Positions 1-9,326 of a stretch of 64,000 bases of DNA are shown here, piece after piece. A model generated the notes under the pieces. That model did no database searches and was not told the DNA's origin. It worked only from the letters and a program-made list of their open reading frames with translations. Source of the stretch: Myxococcales bacterium (GTDB lineage Bacteria > Myxococcota_A > Polyangia > Nannocystales > Nannocystaceae); NCBI GenBank assembly GCA_020633295.1, contig JACKDW010000024.1:62001-126000 (forward strand). The letters run 5' to 3'. Position 1 is the first letter of the stretch. The number at the start of each line of letters is the position of its first letter. The position numbers and the translations under genes are program-made.

Positions 1-1
1 C

Positions 2-3000
2 TTCCGCGACGCCTCCGCGAACTTCGAGGTCAACCGCGAGGGCGTCACCGTGCGCACGCTCGAGCTCGACTATCACCGCCGCGTGAGCCCCTACCACGCC
101 CCGGAGGCGACCGTCCGCGTCGGCTCGCTCGGCGGCAAGGGCTCGCTCTCGTTCGCCGAAGACCCCGCGCTCGACTTCCAGCTCGAGACCGGCGGCCTGC
201 CGGTGTCGGCGCTCGTCGGCATGGCCGGCGTCGAGTCGCTGCCGATCGGCGGGCAGGTGCGCCGCGGCACCGAGCTCGAGATCGGCGGCACGCTCGCGCG
301 CCCCAGCGTGCACGGCAACATCAACCTCTCGGCCATGAGCGCCGCCGGGATCCCGCTCGGCGAGGGGCGGCTGCTGCTCGACAGCGAGGACTGCGGCGCC
401 GGGCAGCCCTGCGAGGGCGACGCGACCTCGGGCGATCAGCTGCTCGCCGCGAGCGGGCTCGCGGCCCGTCGCGAGGTCCGCGTGCGCGGCAGCTTCGGCG
501 GCGCGAAGCGGGCCAAGGACGACCCGCGCCGGCTCGACTGGACCGTCGACGCGGTGCTGGCGATCGGCGCGCTCGAGCGCAAGGGCAAGCGCGGCGGGCG
601 GGCGAGCGCCCCGATCTCGACCGAGTTCACCGCGCGCTTCGGTCACCTCCCGCTCGCCAACCTCCTGCACGCCAGCGATCCGCGCCTGAGTCAGAACCTC
701 ATCGGGCAATTCGAAGACCTCGCGGTGAGCGCTCGCCTGTGCGCGCCCGGGCACAAGCTGCTCGCCTCGTGCACCGAGGAGGAGATGAGCGTCTCCGAGT
801 GGGGTCTCAACCCCAAGCTCAACCTCTCGCTCGACCGCCTGTGGCTGCGCTCGGCCAGCTCGCTGCCGAAGAGCGGGCGGCTCGAGGGCGCGGACCCGTG
901 CGAGCACCCCGAGGCGCTGTGCAGCGATCCGAACACGCCGCTGGTCGCCGAGCTCGACGGCACGCGGATCCGCATCCGCGAGCCCTGGAAGCTGCTGACC
1001 TGGGACCGCGCGCGCGAGGGCGGGCGCCGCGGGCAAGCGGCGTCCGCGAAGCCCGACGAGGACGCGACCTTCCTCGAGCGCGCGACTCGTGGTCGGCGCC
1101 AGGGCGGCGCGCGTCAGGGCGACGCGCGCCAGGGCGACGCGCCGACGCTGCAGATGCGCGCGCTGACGGTGTCGGGCGACATCGAGCTGTCCGCGCCGCC
1201 CGACGTCGGGCAGGTCCTCGACGACGCCGTCATCATGGAGGGCGAGCTCGACGAGAAGGCGGCGAAGAAGGCGGCGAAGGAGGCGGCGAAGGACGACGCG
1301 AAGGGCGACGCGAAGGGCGACGCGAAGGACGACGCGAAGGACGACGCGAAGGACGACGCGAAGGACGACGCGAAGTCGAAGCGCGGCGCGAAGCCGAAGG
1401 TCTGCGAGCCCACGCGCACCCCGTCCGTCGACCCGCTCAGCAACGCGGTCGCCAGCCTCAACGGCGAGCTCGCGCTCGGCGGCCTCAGCGGCATCGCCGA
1501 GGCCTACGGCGTCGGCGACCTCCGCGGCCGCGTCGGCGTCAACAACGTCCAGCTCAAGGGCTTCGCCAGCGCGCCGGTCATCACGGGCAGCATCGACATC
1601 CCGTCCGATAACCCGCCGATGCGGATCCGGCTGGGCGGCGACACGCCCGTGCAATTCCGCGTGCCGCAGCTGGCGATCCGCGTGATCGACGACACCGTGT
1701 TCGTGGCCGGTCAGGCGTCGGTCGGCGGTCAGGTGCTCGAGTTCGGCGAGCTCAACGGCGCGCCGACCTTCATCACCTTCACCGGCGGCTGCGCGGGCAA
1801 CTTCGGGCTCTCGGCCCAGGGCGAGCTCGACGGCGAGCTGATCAGCGCGCAGGCGCCCTCGGTGTTCAAGCAGGCCAGCGGCACCCTCGAGGTCCGCGAC
1901 CTGCGGGTGACCGGCAACGCGATGGAGACCAACGCGATCAAGACGCTGCACGCGGTCGTCGAGTCCGGCCGGCAGCGCTCGTTCAACGCCGAGTTCGCGT
2001 TCTCCGGGCTCGACCCGATCGAGCTGCGGCGCGGGCCGATCGAGCTCGTGCGCTGCTCCGCCGAGGATCGCTGCCCGCACGGGCTCGACGGCTACGGCGT
2101 GTTCGTCGGGGGCGTCAGCGCGGCCAACGCGGCGACCGCCCCGAGCACCGCGATGCGCATCAAGGTCGGCTCGCGCGGGCGCGCGACGCTGTGGGGCTAC
2201 GCGGTGCTGCCGCCGGACTTCTCGGGGCTGTCAGCCTCGGACATCAAGCTCGCGTTCCAGAACGTCCGCTACACCAGCTACGACAATTCAGGGCGCCCGC
2301 AGCTCAAGACGGTGGTCTCGAGCGACGGGCTCGCGCTCGTCGGGCGCGAGCAGCTCGCGGTCCGCGGCAACGTCGACGTCGTCTCGGCCAAGTGGATCCG
2401 CGACGCCCAGCAGCAGCTCAAGGTGCTGTCGTTCGAGGACCCGACGCCCGCGCCCGAGAGCCAGCCGTCGGAGTTCCTCGAGAACCTCGGGCTCGACCTC
2501 AAGATCCGCACGACCTCGCCGGCGCGCGTCGACAACAACGTCATGCGCGGCGTCGAGGGGCACCTGCAGCTCGCGGTCACCGGGACCTACGGCGACCTCG
2601 ACATGGCCGGCAAGGTCGACGTGACGACCGGCGTGCTCGACATCAACATCCTGGGCGTCCCCTACGACATCCAGCGCGGCAAGGTGCTGCTGAAGTCCGA
2701 CATGAACGAGAGCGTCGTCGACATCCTCGCTATGCGGCAGGAGCCGATCTACATCGACCGCCAGCCGCGGCAGATGTACCTCGAGCTCGCCGGCACGCTC
2801 GACCGCCTCGAGTGGCGCTGCATCGTCCAGGGCGACGCCAGCGGCGCGCTGAGCAACTACGAGTGCGCGCAGTACCTCGTGCTCGGCGAGGGCGAGCAGG
2901 ACGCGGTGGCGAGCGACGTGCGCCGCTTCGGCGGCGGCGGCCTGCTCGGCAAGCCGATCGCGCTCGTGGGCAACCTGACCAAGGTCTCGCTCGGGAGCTA

Positions 3001-3337
3001 CGTCGACAAGAACGCGCCCAACGTCGCGCCGTACCTGCCGGAGGTCGCGCTGCAGCTCGGGCAGTCGGGCATCGAGATCGACGCCCAGACGCCGCCGCGG
3101 TGGTTCCGCTCCGAGTGGGGCAGCTTCAGCGCGGGCGCGGGCTACACACGCGGCTACCCCGGCCTGCTGCTGCGTCAGAGCGCGAACTGGCGCATCCGCT
3201 TCCAGCTCCTCGACAACGCGAGCGTCGAGTTCCGGGACAGCTTCCGCTCCTACTACAATGAGCGCATCATCTTCGACCCCCTTCGCCAGCGAAAGCTCGA
3301 GCTGAAGTTTGACCTTCAGCTGCCGAGCGTGCGTTGA
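2..3337 (+). CDS. tamB: TamB-like translocation/assembly module protein (5' end outside window)
   Basis: Large envelope protein of the AsmA/TamB class, which spans the periplasm and works with an Omp85 barrel in outer-membrane biogenesis or lipid transport. The frame is open from the window's first bases, so the N-terminus is missing. A GTG at position 50 is only an internal codon. About 1,110 residues are visible. The C-terminal part carries the TamB (DUF490) signature: VTTGVLDINILGVPYDIQ, then a conserved stretch on a precursor-like beta-strand pattern and a final segment rich in aromatic beta-strands ending in ...LPSVR. Residues near the middle form a Lys/Asp repeat (separate entry), which is unusual for the family. 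The stop is 12 bp before the BamA/TamA-family gene, so the two are probably co-transcribed as a TAM-type pair. Family assignment is confident; the exact substrate is unknown. Confidence 0.88.
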   Translation, partial: FRDASANFEVNREGVTVRTLELDYHRRVSPYHAPEATVRVGSLGGKGSLSFAEDPALDFQLETGGLPVSALVGMAGVESLPIGGQVRRGTELEIGGTLARPSVHGNINLSAMSAAGIPLGEGRLLLDSEDCGAGQPCEGDATSGDQLLAASGLAARREVRVRGSFGGAKRAKDDPRRLDWTVDAVLAIGALERKGKRGGRASAPISTEFTARFGHLPLANLLHASDPRLSQNLIGQFEDLAVSARLCAPGHKLLASCTEEEMSVSEWGLNPKLNLSLDRLWLRSASSLPKSGRLEGADPCEHPEALCSDPNTPLVAELDGTRIRIREPWKLLTWDRAREGGRRGQAASAKPDEDATFLERATRGRRQGGARQGDARQGDAPTLQMRALTVSGDIELSAPPDVGQVLDDAVIMEGELDEKAAKKAAKEAAKDDAKGDAKGDAKDDAKDDAKDDAKDDAKSKRGAKPKVCEPTRTPSVDPLSNAVASLNGELALGGLSGIAEAYGVGDLRGRVGVNNVQLKGFASAPVITGSIDIPSDNPPMRIRLGGDTPVQFRVPQLAIRVIDDTVFVAGQASVGGQVLEFGELNGAPTFITFTGGCAGNFGLSAQGELDGELISAQAPSVFKQASGTLEVRDLRVTGNAMETNAIKTLHAVVESGRQRSFNAEFAFSGLDPIELRRGPIELVRCSAEDRCPHGLDGYGVFVGGVSAANAATAPSTAMRIKVGSRGRATLWGYAVLPPDFSGLSASDIKLAFQNVRYTSYDNSGRPQLKTVVSSDGLALVGREQLAVRGNVDVVSAKWIRDAQQQLKVLSFEDPTPAPESQPSEFLENLGLDLKIRTTSPARVDNNVMRGVEGHLQLAVTGTYGDLDMAGKVDVTTGVLDINILGVPYDIQRGKVLLKSDMNESVVDILAMRQEPIYIDRQPRQMYLELAGTLDRLEWRCIVQGDASGALSNYECAQYLVLGEGEQDAVASDVRRFGGGGLLGKPIALVGNLTKVSLGSYVDKNAPNVAPYLPEVALQLGQSGIEIDAQTPPRWFRSEWGSFSAGAGYTRGYPGLLLRQSANWRIRFQLLDNASVEFRDSFRSYYNERIIFDPLRQRKLELKFDLQLPSVR
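1258..1380 (+). repeat. In-frame 12-bp repeat encoding an AKDD/AKGD tract in the TamB-like gene
   Basis: After a run of AKK/AAKE codons there are about seven tandem copies of a 12-bp unit (gacgacgcgaag or gggcgacgcgaa phase) encoding alternating Ala-Lys-Asp-Asp. The result is a highly charged, probably extended or helical insert in the periplasmic part of the protein. Copy number could vary by slippage without breaking the frame. Confidence 0.85.
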
Positions 3338-3349
3338 TAGCCGCCGCGC

Positions 3350-6300
3350 ATGGCCACCCCCGTCCTCGCCGCGCTCTCGCTCGTGATCGGCCTGCTGGCC
3401 GGCGCGCCCGCGTCCGCCGCCCCGCCGCCGCGCGCGGACGTCGACGCGGCGCCCGACATCACCGAGGAGGGCGACGCGGAGGAGGGCGACGCGGAGGAGG
3501 GCGACGCGGAGGAGGGCGACGCGACGCCGGACGACGACGCGGCGCCCGAGGGGCCGGTGGAGTCGCCCGCGACGCCCGAGGACCCGGCGGGGATCAAGGA
3601 CATCGGCGACCACCCGCCCGGCTTCGATCCCAGCTCGCCGACGGAGCGCGCGGACCCTGAGACGCTCAAGGACCCGAGCATGGAGTCGCCCAGCGCGGGC
3701 CCGCGCGCGCCGGACGGGCGCTGCTCGGTCGGCGACCTGAGCACCGATCCGCTCGGGCCCGTGGACCAGGCGCTCGACGAGCTCGCGGCCGCGGGCTTCG
3801 ACGTCAGCAGCCGCGTCCGCGAGCAGAGCTTCCGCGGCGAGGAGTGCCGCGTGCACCTGCAGGGCCCCGCGCACGGGCTGCTGCAGTACCGCATGGACCA
3901 CCTGGCGAACGACGGCTTCGTCGTCATCCTCGCGCCCACCGGATCGCACGCGCTCGAGCTGCTCCTGCGCCCGACCCAGGGCACGGCGGACCGCGGCGTG
4001 ATCTTCCAGGGGGTCGAGCGCGTCAGCGTCGACGGCCTGTACCTGCCGGGCGACACGAGCGAGTCGCTCGCGCGCATCGTCGGGCTCGACCGCAACCGCC
4101 TCTCGCCCTACCTCATCGCGCTGCGGCTCGCCAAGCTCGGCTACCGCGCCGAGTTCTTCCCGGTCGCGGTCGGCGAGATCATCATCCAGATCGCGCCGGC
4201 CCGCAGCATCCGCCGCGTGAAGGTCCACGGGCACATCCCGCTGTCGCGCCGCGAGGTTCAGCGCAAGCTCGGCGTCAACGCGCGCCCCGGCTCGCTCGCC
4301 TACGGCAACTGCGTGCAGCCGCGAGCGCTGCGCGGGCGCAAGCCGGGCGACCCGCTGCCCGCGATCTGCAGCCCCGACGACCTCGCGTGCGCGCGCTGGG
4401 TCGACGACGAGACCACGAGCCTCGATCGCTTCCTCTACGACCGCGGCTATCTCAAGGGGCAGGCCTCGATCGCGCTCGTGTGCGGGCGCAAGAACGACGA
4501 GGTGGAGCTGCACGTGTACCTGGACAAGCGCCGGCCGTACAAGATCCCGCGCCCGGAGCTGAGGATCAAGGGCAACGTCCCCGACGCCGACAAGCCCTGG
4601 ATCAAGCGCACCTTCATGCCGCGGATCCCGGCGACGCCGATCCGCGCGCCGGTCACCCGCGAGTTCATCGAGGAGGCCAAGGACCGCACCGAGCGCCGCT
4701 ACGCCGAGCCGCGCGATCGCCTGCTCCGCAGCCGCGCGGCGATCGATCTCCGCTACCTCTACCCCGACATCCGCGTCGAGACCTCCTACGGCGAGCTGGA
4801 CCTCGACCCGAGCCGGGTCCCCGGCGACCCGCAGCTGCCGCTGACCGTCACCATCGACATCGGCCGCGGCGTGACGACCTCGTTCATCCCGGTGCCCGCG
4901 GACCTGCAGGCGCCGGGCTGCACGCGCCGCAGCGCGCCCGGCCGCGAGATCGATCCGCTGCGCTACAGCGACAAGCGGCTGCGCAACAACCTCCAGCTGT
5001 TCAAGCGCCGCGAGAGCCCGAGCGAGGACAAGGCCGAGCAGGAGGCCGCGCACCTGCGCGCCGTGTACCAGTCGAAGGGCCACCTGCTCGCCAAGGTCAC
5101 CGGCTGCTACCAGGAGTTCGGGCGCTCGCAGTTCGGCGAGCTCAAGTTCCTCATCGACGAGGGCCCGCGCGTGAAGGTGCGCCGCGTCGACGTCCAGATC
5201 CCCGAGGAGGTCACGCCGGCGGTTCAGGACCGCGTCCGCCGCGAACTCGGGCTGCGCCTGCAGCTCAAGCGCGGCGGCTACTTCACCGAGGCCCAGGCGG
5301 ACAAGGACGTCGGCGAGATCCTCAAGGTGTTCCAGGACAACGGCTACCTGTGCGCGAGCGCGTCGGTCCAGGCCGCGTTCTGGCGCGAGGGCTTCGACGA
5401 GCCCGGCGCCTCGGCGACCGTCGACCCCGAGAGCATCCACAGCGTCAGCGGCGCGCCGCAGTGGGCCGAGCGCGACCTCGATCCCGACGGGCTCCGAGAG
5501 CTGCGGGCCCGCGACCGCGCGCCGCTGTACGTGCGCATCGCGGTCGACCCCGGGCCGCGCGTGTTCACCTCGGCGCGCCCGGAGGAGCTGCGCTACCTCG
5601 AGACGCAGATCCCGGGCTCGCGCGAGGTCGGCGACCTCCCGTACATGCCTGATGGGTCATGGCCCGCTGATCGCATGCTGGTCGAGGGCCCGCTGCGCCG
5701 CGACGACGACCCGACGCCCGGCGCGGTCCCGCTGCGCCCGGGCCTCGAGCGCGCCGCCGAGGAGGACATCATCCGGCGCTACCGCGAGCACGGCTACCCG
5801 CTCGCCGACGCGAAGATCCGCTGGATCTACCGCCACCCGGTCACCGGCGTCGAGCACCGCGTCCCGATCGCCAAGGCGCTCGGCGACACCGGGATGTGCG
5901 CGGCCGCGCGCGGCCAGGCGATGGCGGAGGTCGAGACCGAGATCAGCGTCTACGAGGGGCGCGAGGGCACCTTCGGCGAGACGACGCTGCGCGGCAACTT
6001 CAAGACGCGCGACTGGGTGCTGCGTCGCGAGGTCAAGTACAGCGCCGGCGAGCCCTACGCCTCCGACAAGGTCGCGCGCAGCGAGGACGGCATGGACGGC
6101 ACCGGGGTGGCCGCGAGCGTCGAGCTCGAGGGCCAGCCGGTCGGCTGCGAGCTCGACTCGAGCGCCGAGTCGTGCGTCGTCCACCAGATCGTCGACATGC
6201 GCGAGGCCAAGGACATCTCGATGGACCTCTCGGGGGGCGTCGGCGCGGCCACGCTCGACCCCTTCTACGTGTTCCTCAGCCCGAGCTTCCCCAACCTGTT

Positions 6301-7390
6301 CGGCACGGCCTGGGACCTCAACCTGCACGGGCACTACGGCTTCGACCTCAGCGAGATCACGACGGGCGCGCTGCAGTCGGACTGCGCGCGCCAGGACTGC
6401 TACGAGCGCAGCGCGCGGGCCGACCTCGTGCGCGGGCGCTGGCTCGGCTCGCCGCTGACGCTCAAGATCGCGGGGCAGGCCCAGCAGCGCGCGACGCCGG
6501 CGCGCGGGAACGTGTTCTCCGTGCTCGGCACGCTCGGCTTCTCGTGGAAGATCTCGAGCCGCTGGCAGGTCTACCTCGGCTACCTGATCCAGCGCGCGAA
6601 CATCTCCAAGGACGTCGTCAAGCCGACGACCGCGCTCGAGACGACCGTCATCAACCGCCGCGACGCGGTGGTCTCGGACCGCACAGGCGGGCTGCAGACG
6701 GGCGTCACCTTCACGAACATCGAGGACAACCCGTTTAACCCGGACAAGGGCTTCATCGCCTCGGCCGAGGCGCTGTTTGCCTCGCCGGTGTTCGGCGGCC
6801 TCGACTGGTGGCTGCGCACCGAGTTCAGCTGGTCGCACTTCATCCCGATCCCGCGCACCGCCAACCGCGTGGACTTCCGCTACACGCTCTCGTACGGGCA
6901 CACGATCGCGCTGCCGGGGCTGCCGCTCGCCAACACCACGAGCGTGCCCGAGGTCTGGCGCTACTTCGGCGGCGGCACGGTCGACCGCGGCATGCGCGGG
7001 ATCCGGCCGGAGGAGATGCTGATCGACATCGAGGCGATCGAGCAGACCGGCGACACCCAGCGTCTGCGCTACACCGCGGTCGGCGGGCAGATCCGGGCGC
7101 TCGGGACGCTCGCGCTCGGCTTCGTCTCGGTCCCCGATCTGTTCGGCGGCAAGCTGGGTCACTCGCTGTTCTACGACCTCGGGATCATGGCGCAGCGCTG
7201 GCGCTGGGTGCAGCTCCCCCGCGACCTCCGGCACAGCGTCGGCGTCAACGCGATCAAGTGGAACATCCGCCTGGTGACGATCGCGCTCGGCTACGCGATC
7301 CTCGTGCCCAACGCGATCGCGCCCGGCAACGTGCGCCCCACGGATCCCCGCTACGGCCGCGTGGTCTTCGACGTCGGCGTGACCTTCTGA
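3350..7390 (+). CDS. BamA/TamA-family (Omp85) outer-membrane assembly protein
   Basis: Outer-membrane beta-barrel of the Omp85 superfamily that inserts or translocates other outer-membrane proteins. It has 1,346 residues, much longer than E. coli TamA or BamA. An N-terminal signal peptide (hydrophobic ...LVIGLLAGAPASAA) is followed by an acidic low-complexity stretch. A long region of POTRA-like repeats follows (for example RRVKVHGHIPLSRREVQRKL and KVRRVDVQIPEEV). The C-terminal third is a barrel with the typical surface-antigen pattern (FTNIEDNPFNPDKGF, then WRYFGGGTVDRGMRGI with the RGxRG-like loop motif). ATG at 3350 follows the TamB-like stop by 12 bp, which supports an operon. The pairing argues for a TamA role, but BamA-like function cannot be excluded from sequence alone. 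Confidence 0.88.
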   Translation: MATPVLAALSLVIGLLAGAPASAAPPPRADVDAAPDITEEGDAEEGDAEEGDAEEGDATPDDDAAPEGPVESPATPEDPAGIKDIGDHPPGFDPSSPTERADPETLKDPSMESPSAGPRAPDGRCSVGDLSTDPLGPVDQALDELAAAGFDVSSRVREQSFRGEECRVHLQGPAHGLLQYRMDHLANDGFVVILAPTGSHALELLLRPTQGTADRGVIFQGVERVSVDGLYLPGDTSESLARIVGLDRNRLSPYLIALRLAKLGYRAEFFPVAVGEIIIQIAPARSIRRVKVHGHIPLSRREVQRKLGVNARPGSLAYGNCVQPRALRGRKPGDPLPAICSPDDLACARWVDDETTSLDRFLYDRGYLKGQASIALVCGRKNDEVELHVYLDKRRPYKIPRPELRIKGNVPDADKPWIKRTFMPRIPATPIRAPVTREFIEEAKDRTERRYAEPRDRLLRSRAAIDLRYLYPDIRVETSYGELDLDPSRVPGDPQLPLTVTIDIGRGVTTSFIPVPADLQAPGCTRRSAPGREIDPLRYSDKRLRNNLQLFKRRESPSEDKAEQEAAHLRAVYQSKGHLLAKVTGCYQEFGRSQFGELKFLIDEGPRVKVRRVDVQIPEEVTPAVQDRVRRELGLRLQLKRGGYFTEAQADKDVGEILKVFQDNGYLCASASVQAAFWREGFDEPGASATVDPESIHSVSGAPQWAERDLDPDGLRELRARDRAPLYVRIAVDPGPRVFTSARPEELRYLETQIPGSREVGDLPYMPDGSWPADRMLVEGPLRRDDDPTPGAVPLRPGLERAAEEDIIRRYREHGYPLADAKIRWIYRHPVTGVEHRVPIAKALGDTGMCAAARGQAMAEVETEISVYEGREGTFGETTLRGNFKTRDWVLRREVKYSAGEPYASDKVARSEDGMDGTGVAASVELEGQPVGCELDSSAESCVVHQIVDMREAKDISMDLSGGVGAATLDPFYVFLSPSFPNLFGTAWDLNLHGHYGFDLSEITTGALQSDCARQDCYERSARADLVRGRWLGSPLTLKIAGQAQQRATPARGNVFSVLGTLGFSWKISSRWQVYLGYLIQRANISKDVVKPTTALETTVINRRDAVVSDRTGGLQTGVTFTNIEDNPFNPDKGFIASAEALFASPVFGGLDWWLRTEFSWSHFIPIPRTANRVDFRYTLSYGHTIALPGLPLANTTSVPEVWRYFGGGTVDRGMRGIRPEEMLIDIEAIEQTGDTQRLRYTAVGGQIRALGTLALGFVSVPDLFGGKLGHSLFYDLGIMAQRWRWVQLPRDLRHSVGVNAIKWNIRLVTIALGYAILVPNAIAPGNVRPTDPRYGRVVFDVGVTF
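3464..3523 (+). repeat. Four tandem 15-bp units encoding EEGDA
   Basis: Four perfect copies of gaggagggcgacgcg encode EEGDA x4 just after the signal peptide of the Omp85 protein. Together with the Lys/Asp tract of the upstream TamB-like gene, this puts a charged microsatellite in each partner of the pair. Confidence 0.9.
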
Positions 7391-7468
7391 GGCGCGCGGC
7401 GGCCGGACTCGCGGGCGCGTCAGTCCGCGCGCCCAGGCGCGCCCGCGCTGCCCGACGCGCCCGCCCGT

Positions 7469-7524
7469 TCAATAAGTCCCTATGAACATGAATTGATAAC
7501 CATGTAAATGATGGAGCAATCTCG
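7469..7524 (+). promoter_or_regulatory. AT-rich promoter-like patch upstream of the NHL lipoprotein gene
   Basis: In the 178-bp gap after the Omp85 gene this stretch is far more AT-rich than its surroundings. It contains TTGATA at 7493-7498, a plausible -35 element, with a weak -10 candidate downstream. The next gene starts at 7569. No terminator hairpin was obvious in the gap. Confidence 0.35.
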
Positions 7525-7568
7525 CCGACGGCGACCACGAGCGCGGCGCGCTGTGCGACGCTCGTGAC

Positions 7569-9311
7569 ATGCGGTTAAATTTGTTTACGAGCTTGATCTC
7601 GACGTCCTCGCTGCTGGCGCTGCTCTGCGTCGCCTCGTGCAACGGCGACACGGCGCCGGGCGACACCGACGACACGACCGACAGCGAGACCGGCGACAGC
7701 GCGACGAGCGACGCGTCGACGAGCGGTGGCGTCTGCGCCCCCGGGATGAGCGTCGCGTGCGCGTGCCCGAGCGGCGAGACCGGCGCGCAGGTGTGTGAGC
7801 CCGACGGCGCTGGCTACGGCCCGTGCGTCTGCGGCGGCGACGGCGACGGCGACGGTGACGGCGACGGTGACGGCGACGGTGACGGTGACGGCGACGGTGA
7901 CGGCGACGGCGACGGCGACGGTGACGGCGACGGCGACGGTGATGGTGACGGCGACGGCGACGGCGACGGCGATGGTGACGGTGACGGCGATCCGCCCAAC
8001 TGCGGCGACGGCCAGGTCGCGCTCGACGAGGGCGAGCAGTGCGACGACGGCAACAAGCAGGGCGGCGACGGCTGCTCGGCGAGCTGTCAGGTCGAGGTCG
8101 GCAACGGCTGCGGCGACGGCGTGCTGACCCCGGGCAACGGCGAGGAGTGCGACGACGGCAACCAGCAGGACGGCGACGGCTGCTCGGCGAACTGTCAGTA
8201 CGAGCAGCTGGGCGCGAGCTGCGGGGACGGCAACCTCGACAACCTCGAGATCTGCGACGACAACAACCAAAGCAACGGGGACAACTGCAACCCGACCTGC
8301 AACCTGATGAACGACACGAGCCTGTTCGTGGGCTCTCCGGGGCAGCCCGGGCTCGTCGACGGCGTGGGGCAGCAGGCGCGCATCGGCGGGCTCGGCGGGC
8401 TCGCGGCCGACAACACGTACCTCTACCTGGGCGACGGGCCCAACTTCGCGGTCCGGCGCATCCACGTCGCCTCGGCGACGGTGCTGACGATCGCGGGCGG
8501 GACGCAGGGCGACATGGACGCGAACAACGGGCTGATGGCGCGCTTCGGCGGCATCTCCTCGGTCACGACCGACGGCGCCACGCTGTGGGTCGGCGACGGC
8601 AGCAACCGCAAGATCAAGGAGGTCGAGCTGACGGCCCCCTACGCCGTCACGACCGTCGCGGGCAGCGGCAACCAGGCGGTGACCGACGGCGTGGGCGCGG
8701 CCGCGTCGTTCGACGACCTCCGCGGGCTCACCTACTACGCGGGCATGGTCTACAGCGTCGACGCCAACGGCGCGGTCCTGCGCGCGTTTAACCCCCAGAC
8801 CCAGGAGGTCACGACGCTCGCGGGTCAGGCGTACCAGACGGGTATCCAGGACGGCGTGGGCAGCATGGCGCGCTTCATCAGCCCGCGCTACATGGCCTCG
8901 GACAACTCGGGGCTGCTGTTCATCGCAGACACCAACGGCTACCACATCCGCAGCTACAACACCTTCGACGGCTACGTGGGCACCTTCGCGGGCAACGGCT
9001 CGCAGGGCTACGTGGACGGCGTGGGCAACAACGCGGCGATCCACCGCCCGCGCGGGATGACCTCCGACGGCACGAGCGTGTACTGGACGGAGTTCAACCA
9101 GCACACCGTGCGACAGGGGATCATCGCCTCCCAGTCGGTCTCGACCAACGTCGGTCAGCACTGCAACGGCAACAACTGCAACGGCGGCTACACGGAGGGG
9201 ATCGGGACCGCGAGCCGGTTCAACGGGCCGTTCGCGCTGGCCTTCCACTACGCGACGAACTCGATGTTCGTGCTCGACGCGGGCAACAACGTGATCCGGC
9301 GGATCCAGTAG
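7569..9311 (+). CDS. Lipoprotein with Gly-Asp tract, Myxococcus Cys-rich repeats and NHL beta-propeller
   Basis: Secreted lipoprotein of 580 residues, probably surface-exposed. The signal peptide ends in a lipobox (LLCVASC). It is followed by an Asp/Thr/Ser linker, a Cys-rich stretch, then a roughly 50-residue uninterrupted Gly-Asp run. Two Myxococcus cysteine-rich repeats follow (pattern NCGDG...GEQCDDGN...GDGCSASC and a second copy). The C-terminal half has repeated DGVG-x-A-x-F and LYLGDG/FIADT-like motifs typical of NHL repeats, which build a beta-propeller for protein or ligand contacts. The Gly-Asp tract might bind calcium; that is inference. It stands alone between the envelope operon and a convergent gene. 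Confidence 0.85.
   Translation: MRLNLFTSLISTSSLLALLCVASCNGDTAPGDTDDTTDSETGDSATSDASTSGGVCAPGMSVACACPSGETGAQVCEPDGAGYGPCVCGGDGDGDGDGDGDGDGDGDGDGDGDGDGDGDGDGDGDGDGDGDGDGDGDGDGDPPNCGDGQVALDEGEQCDDGNKQGGDGCSASCQVEVGNGCGDGVLTPGNGEECDDGNQQDGDGCSANCQYEQLGASCGDGNLDNLEICDDNNQSNGDNCNPTCNLMNDTSLFVGSPGQPGLVDGVGQQARIGGLGGLAADNTYLYLGDGPNFAVRRIHVASATVLTIAGGTQGDMDANNGLMARFGGISSVTTDGATLWVGDGSNRKIKEVELTAPYAVTTVAGSGNQAVTDGVGAAASFDDLRGLTYYAGMVYSVDANGAVLRAFNPQTQEVTTLAGQAYQTGIQDGVGSMARFISPRYMASDNSGLLFIADTNGYHIRSYNTFDGYVGTFAGNGSQGYVDGVGNNAAIHRPRGMTSDGTSVYWTEFNQHTVRQGIIASQSVSTNVGQHCNGNNCNGGYTEGIGTASRFNGPFALAFHYATNSMFVLDAGNNVIRRIQ
7833..7990 (+). repeat. Hexanucleotide (GACGGC/GACGGT)n tract coding (Gly-Asp)n
   Basis: About 25 near-perfect 6-bp units coding an unbroken Gly-Asp dipeptide run inside the lipoprotein gene. 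Unit variation is confined to the third codon position (ggc/ggt), so the peptide is conserved while the DNA varies. Confidence 0.92.
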
Positions 9312-9326
9312 CGAGCGGCCTCCACG

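Noticed and set aside
2288..5440. 1050-codon minus-strand open frame across tamB and the Omp85 gene
   Set aside because: Shadow frame of two well-supported plus-strand genes; repetitive Ala/Arg/Leu composition without motifs.
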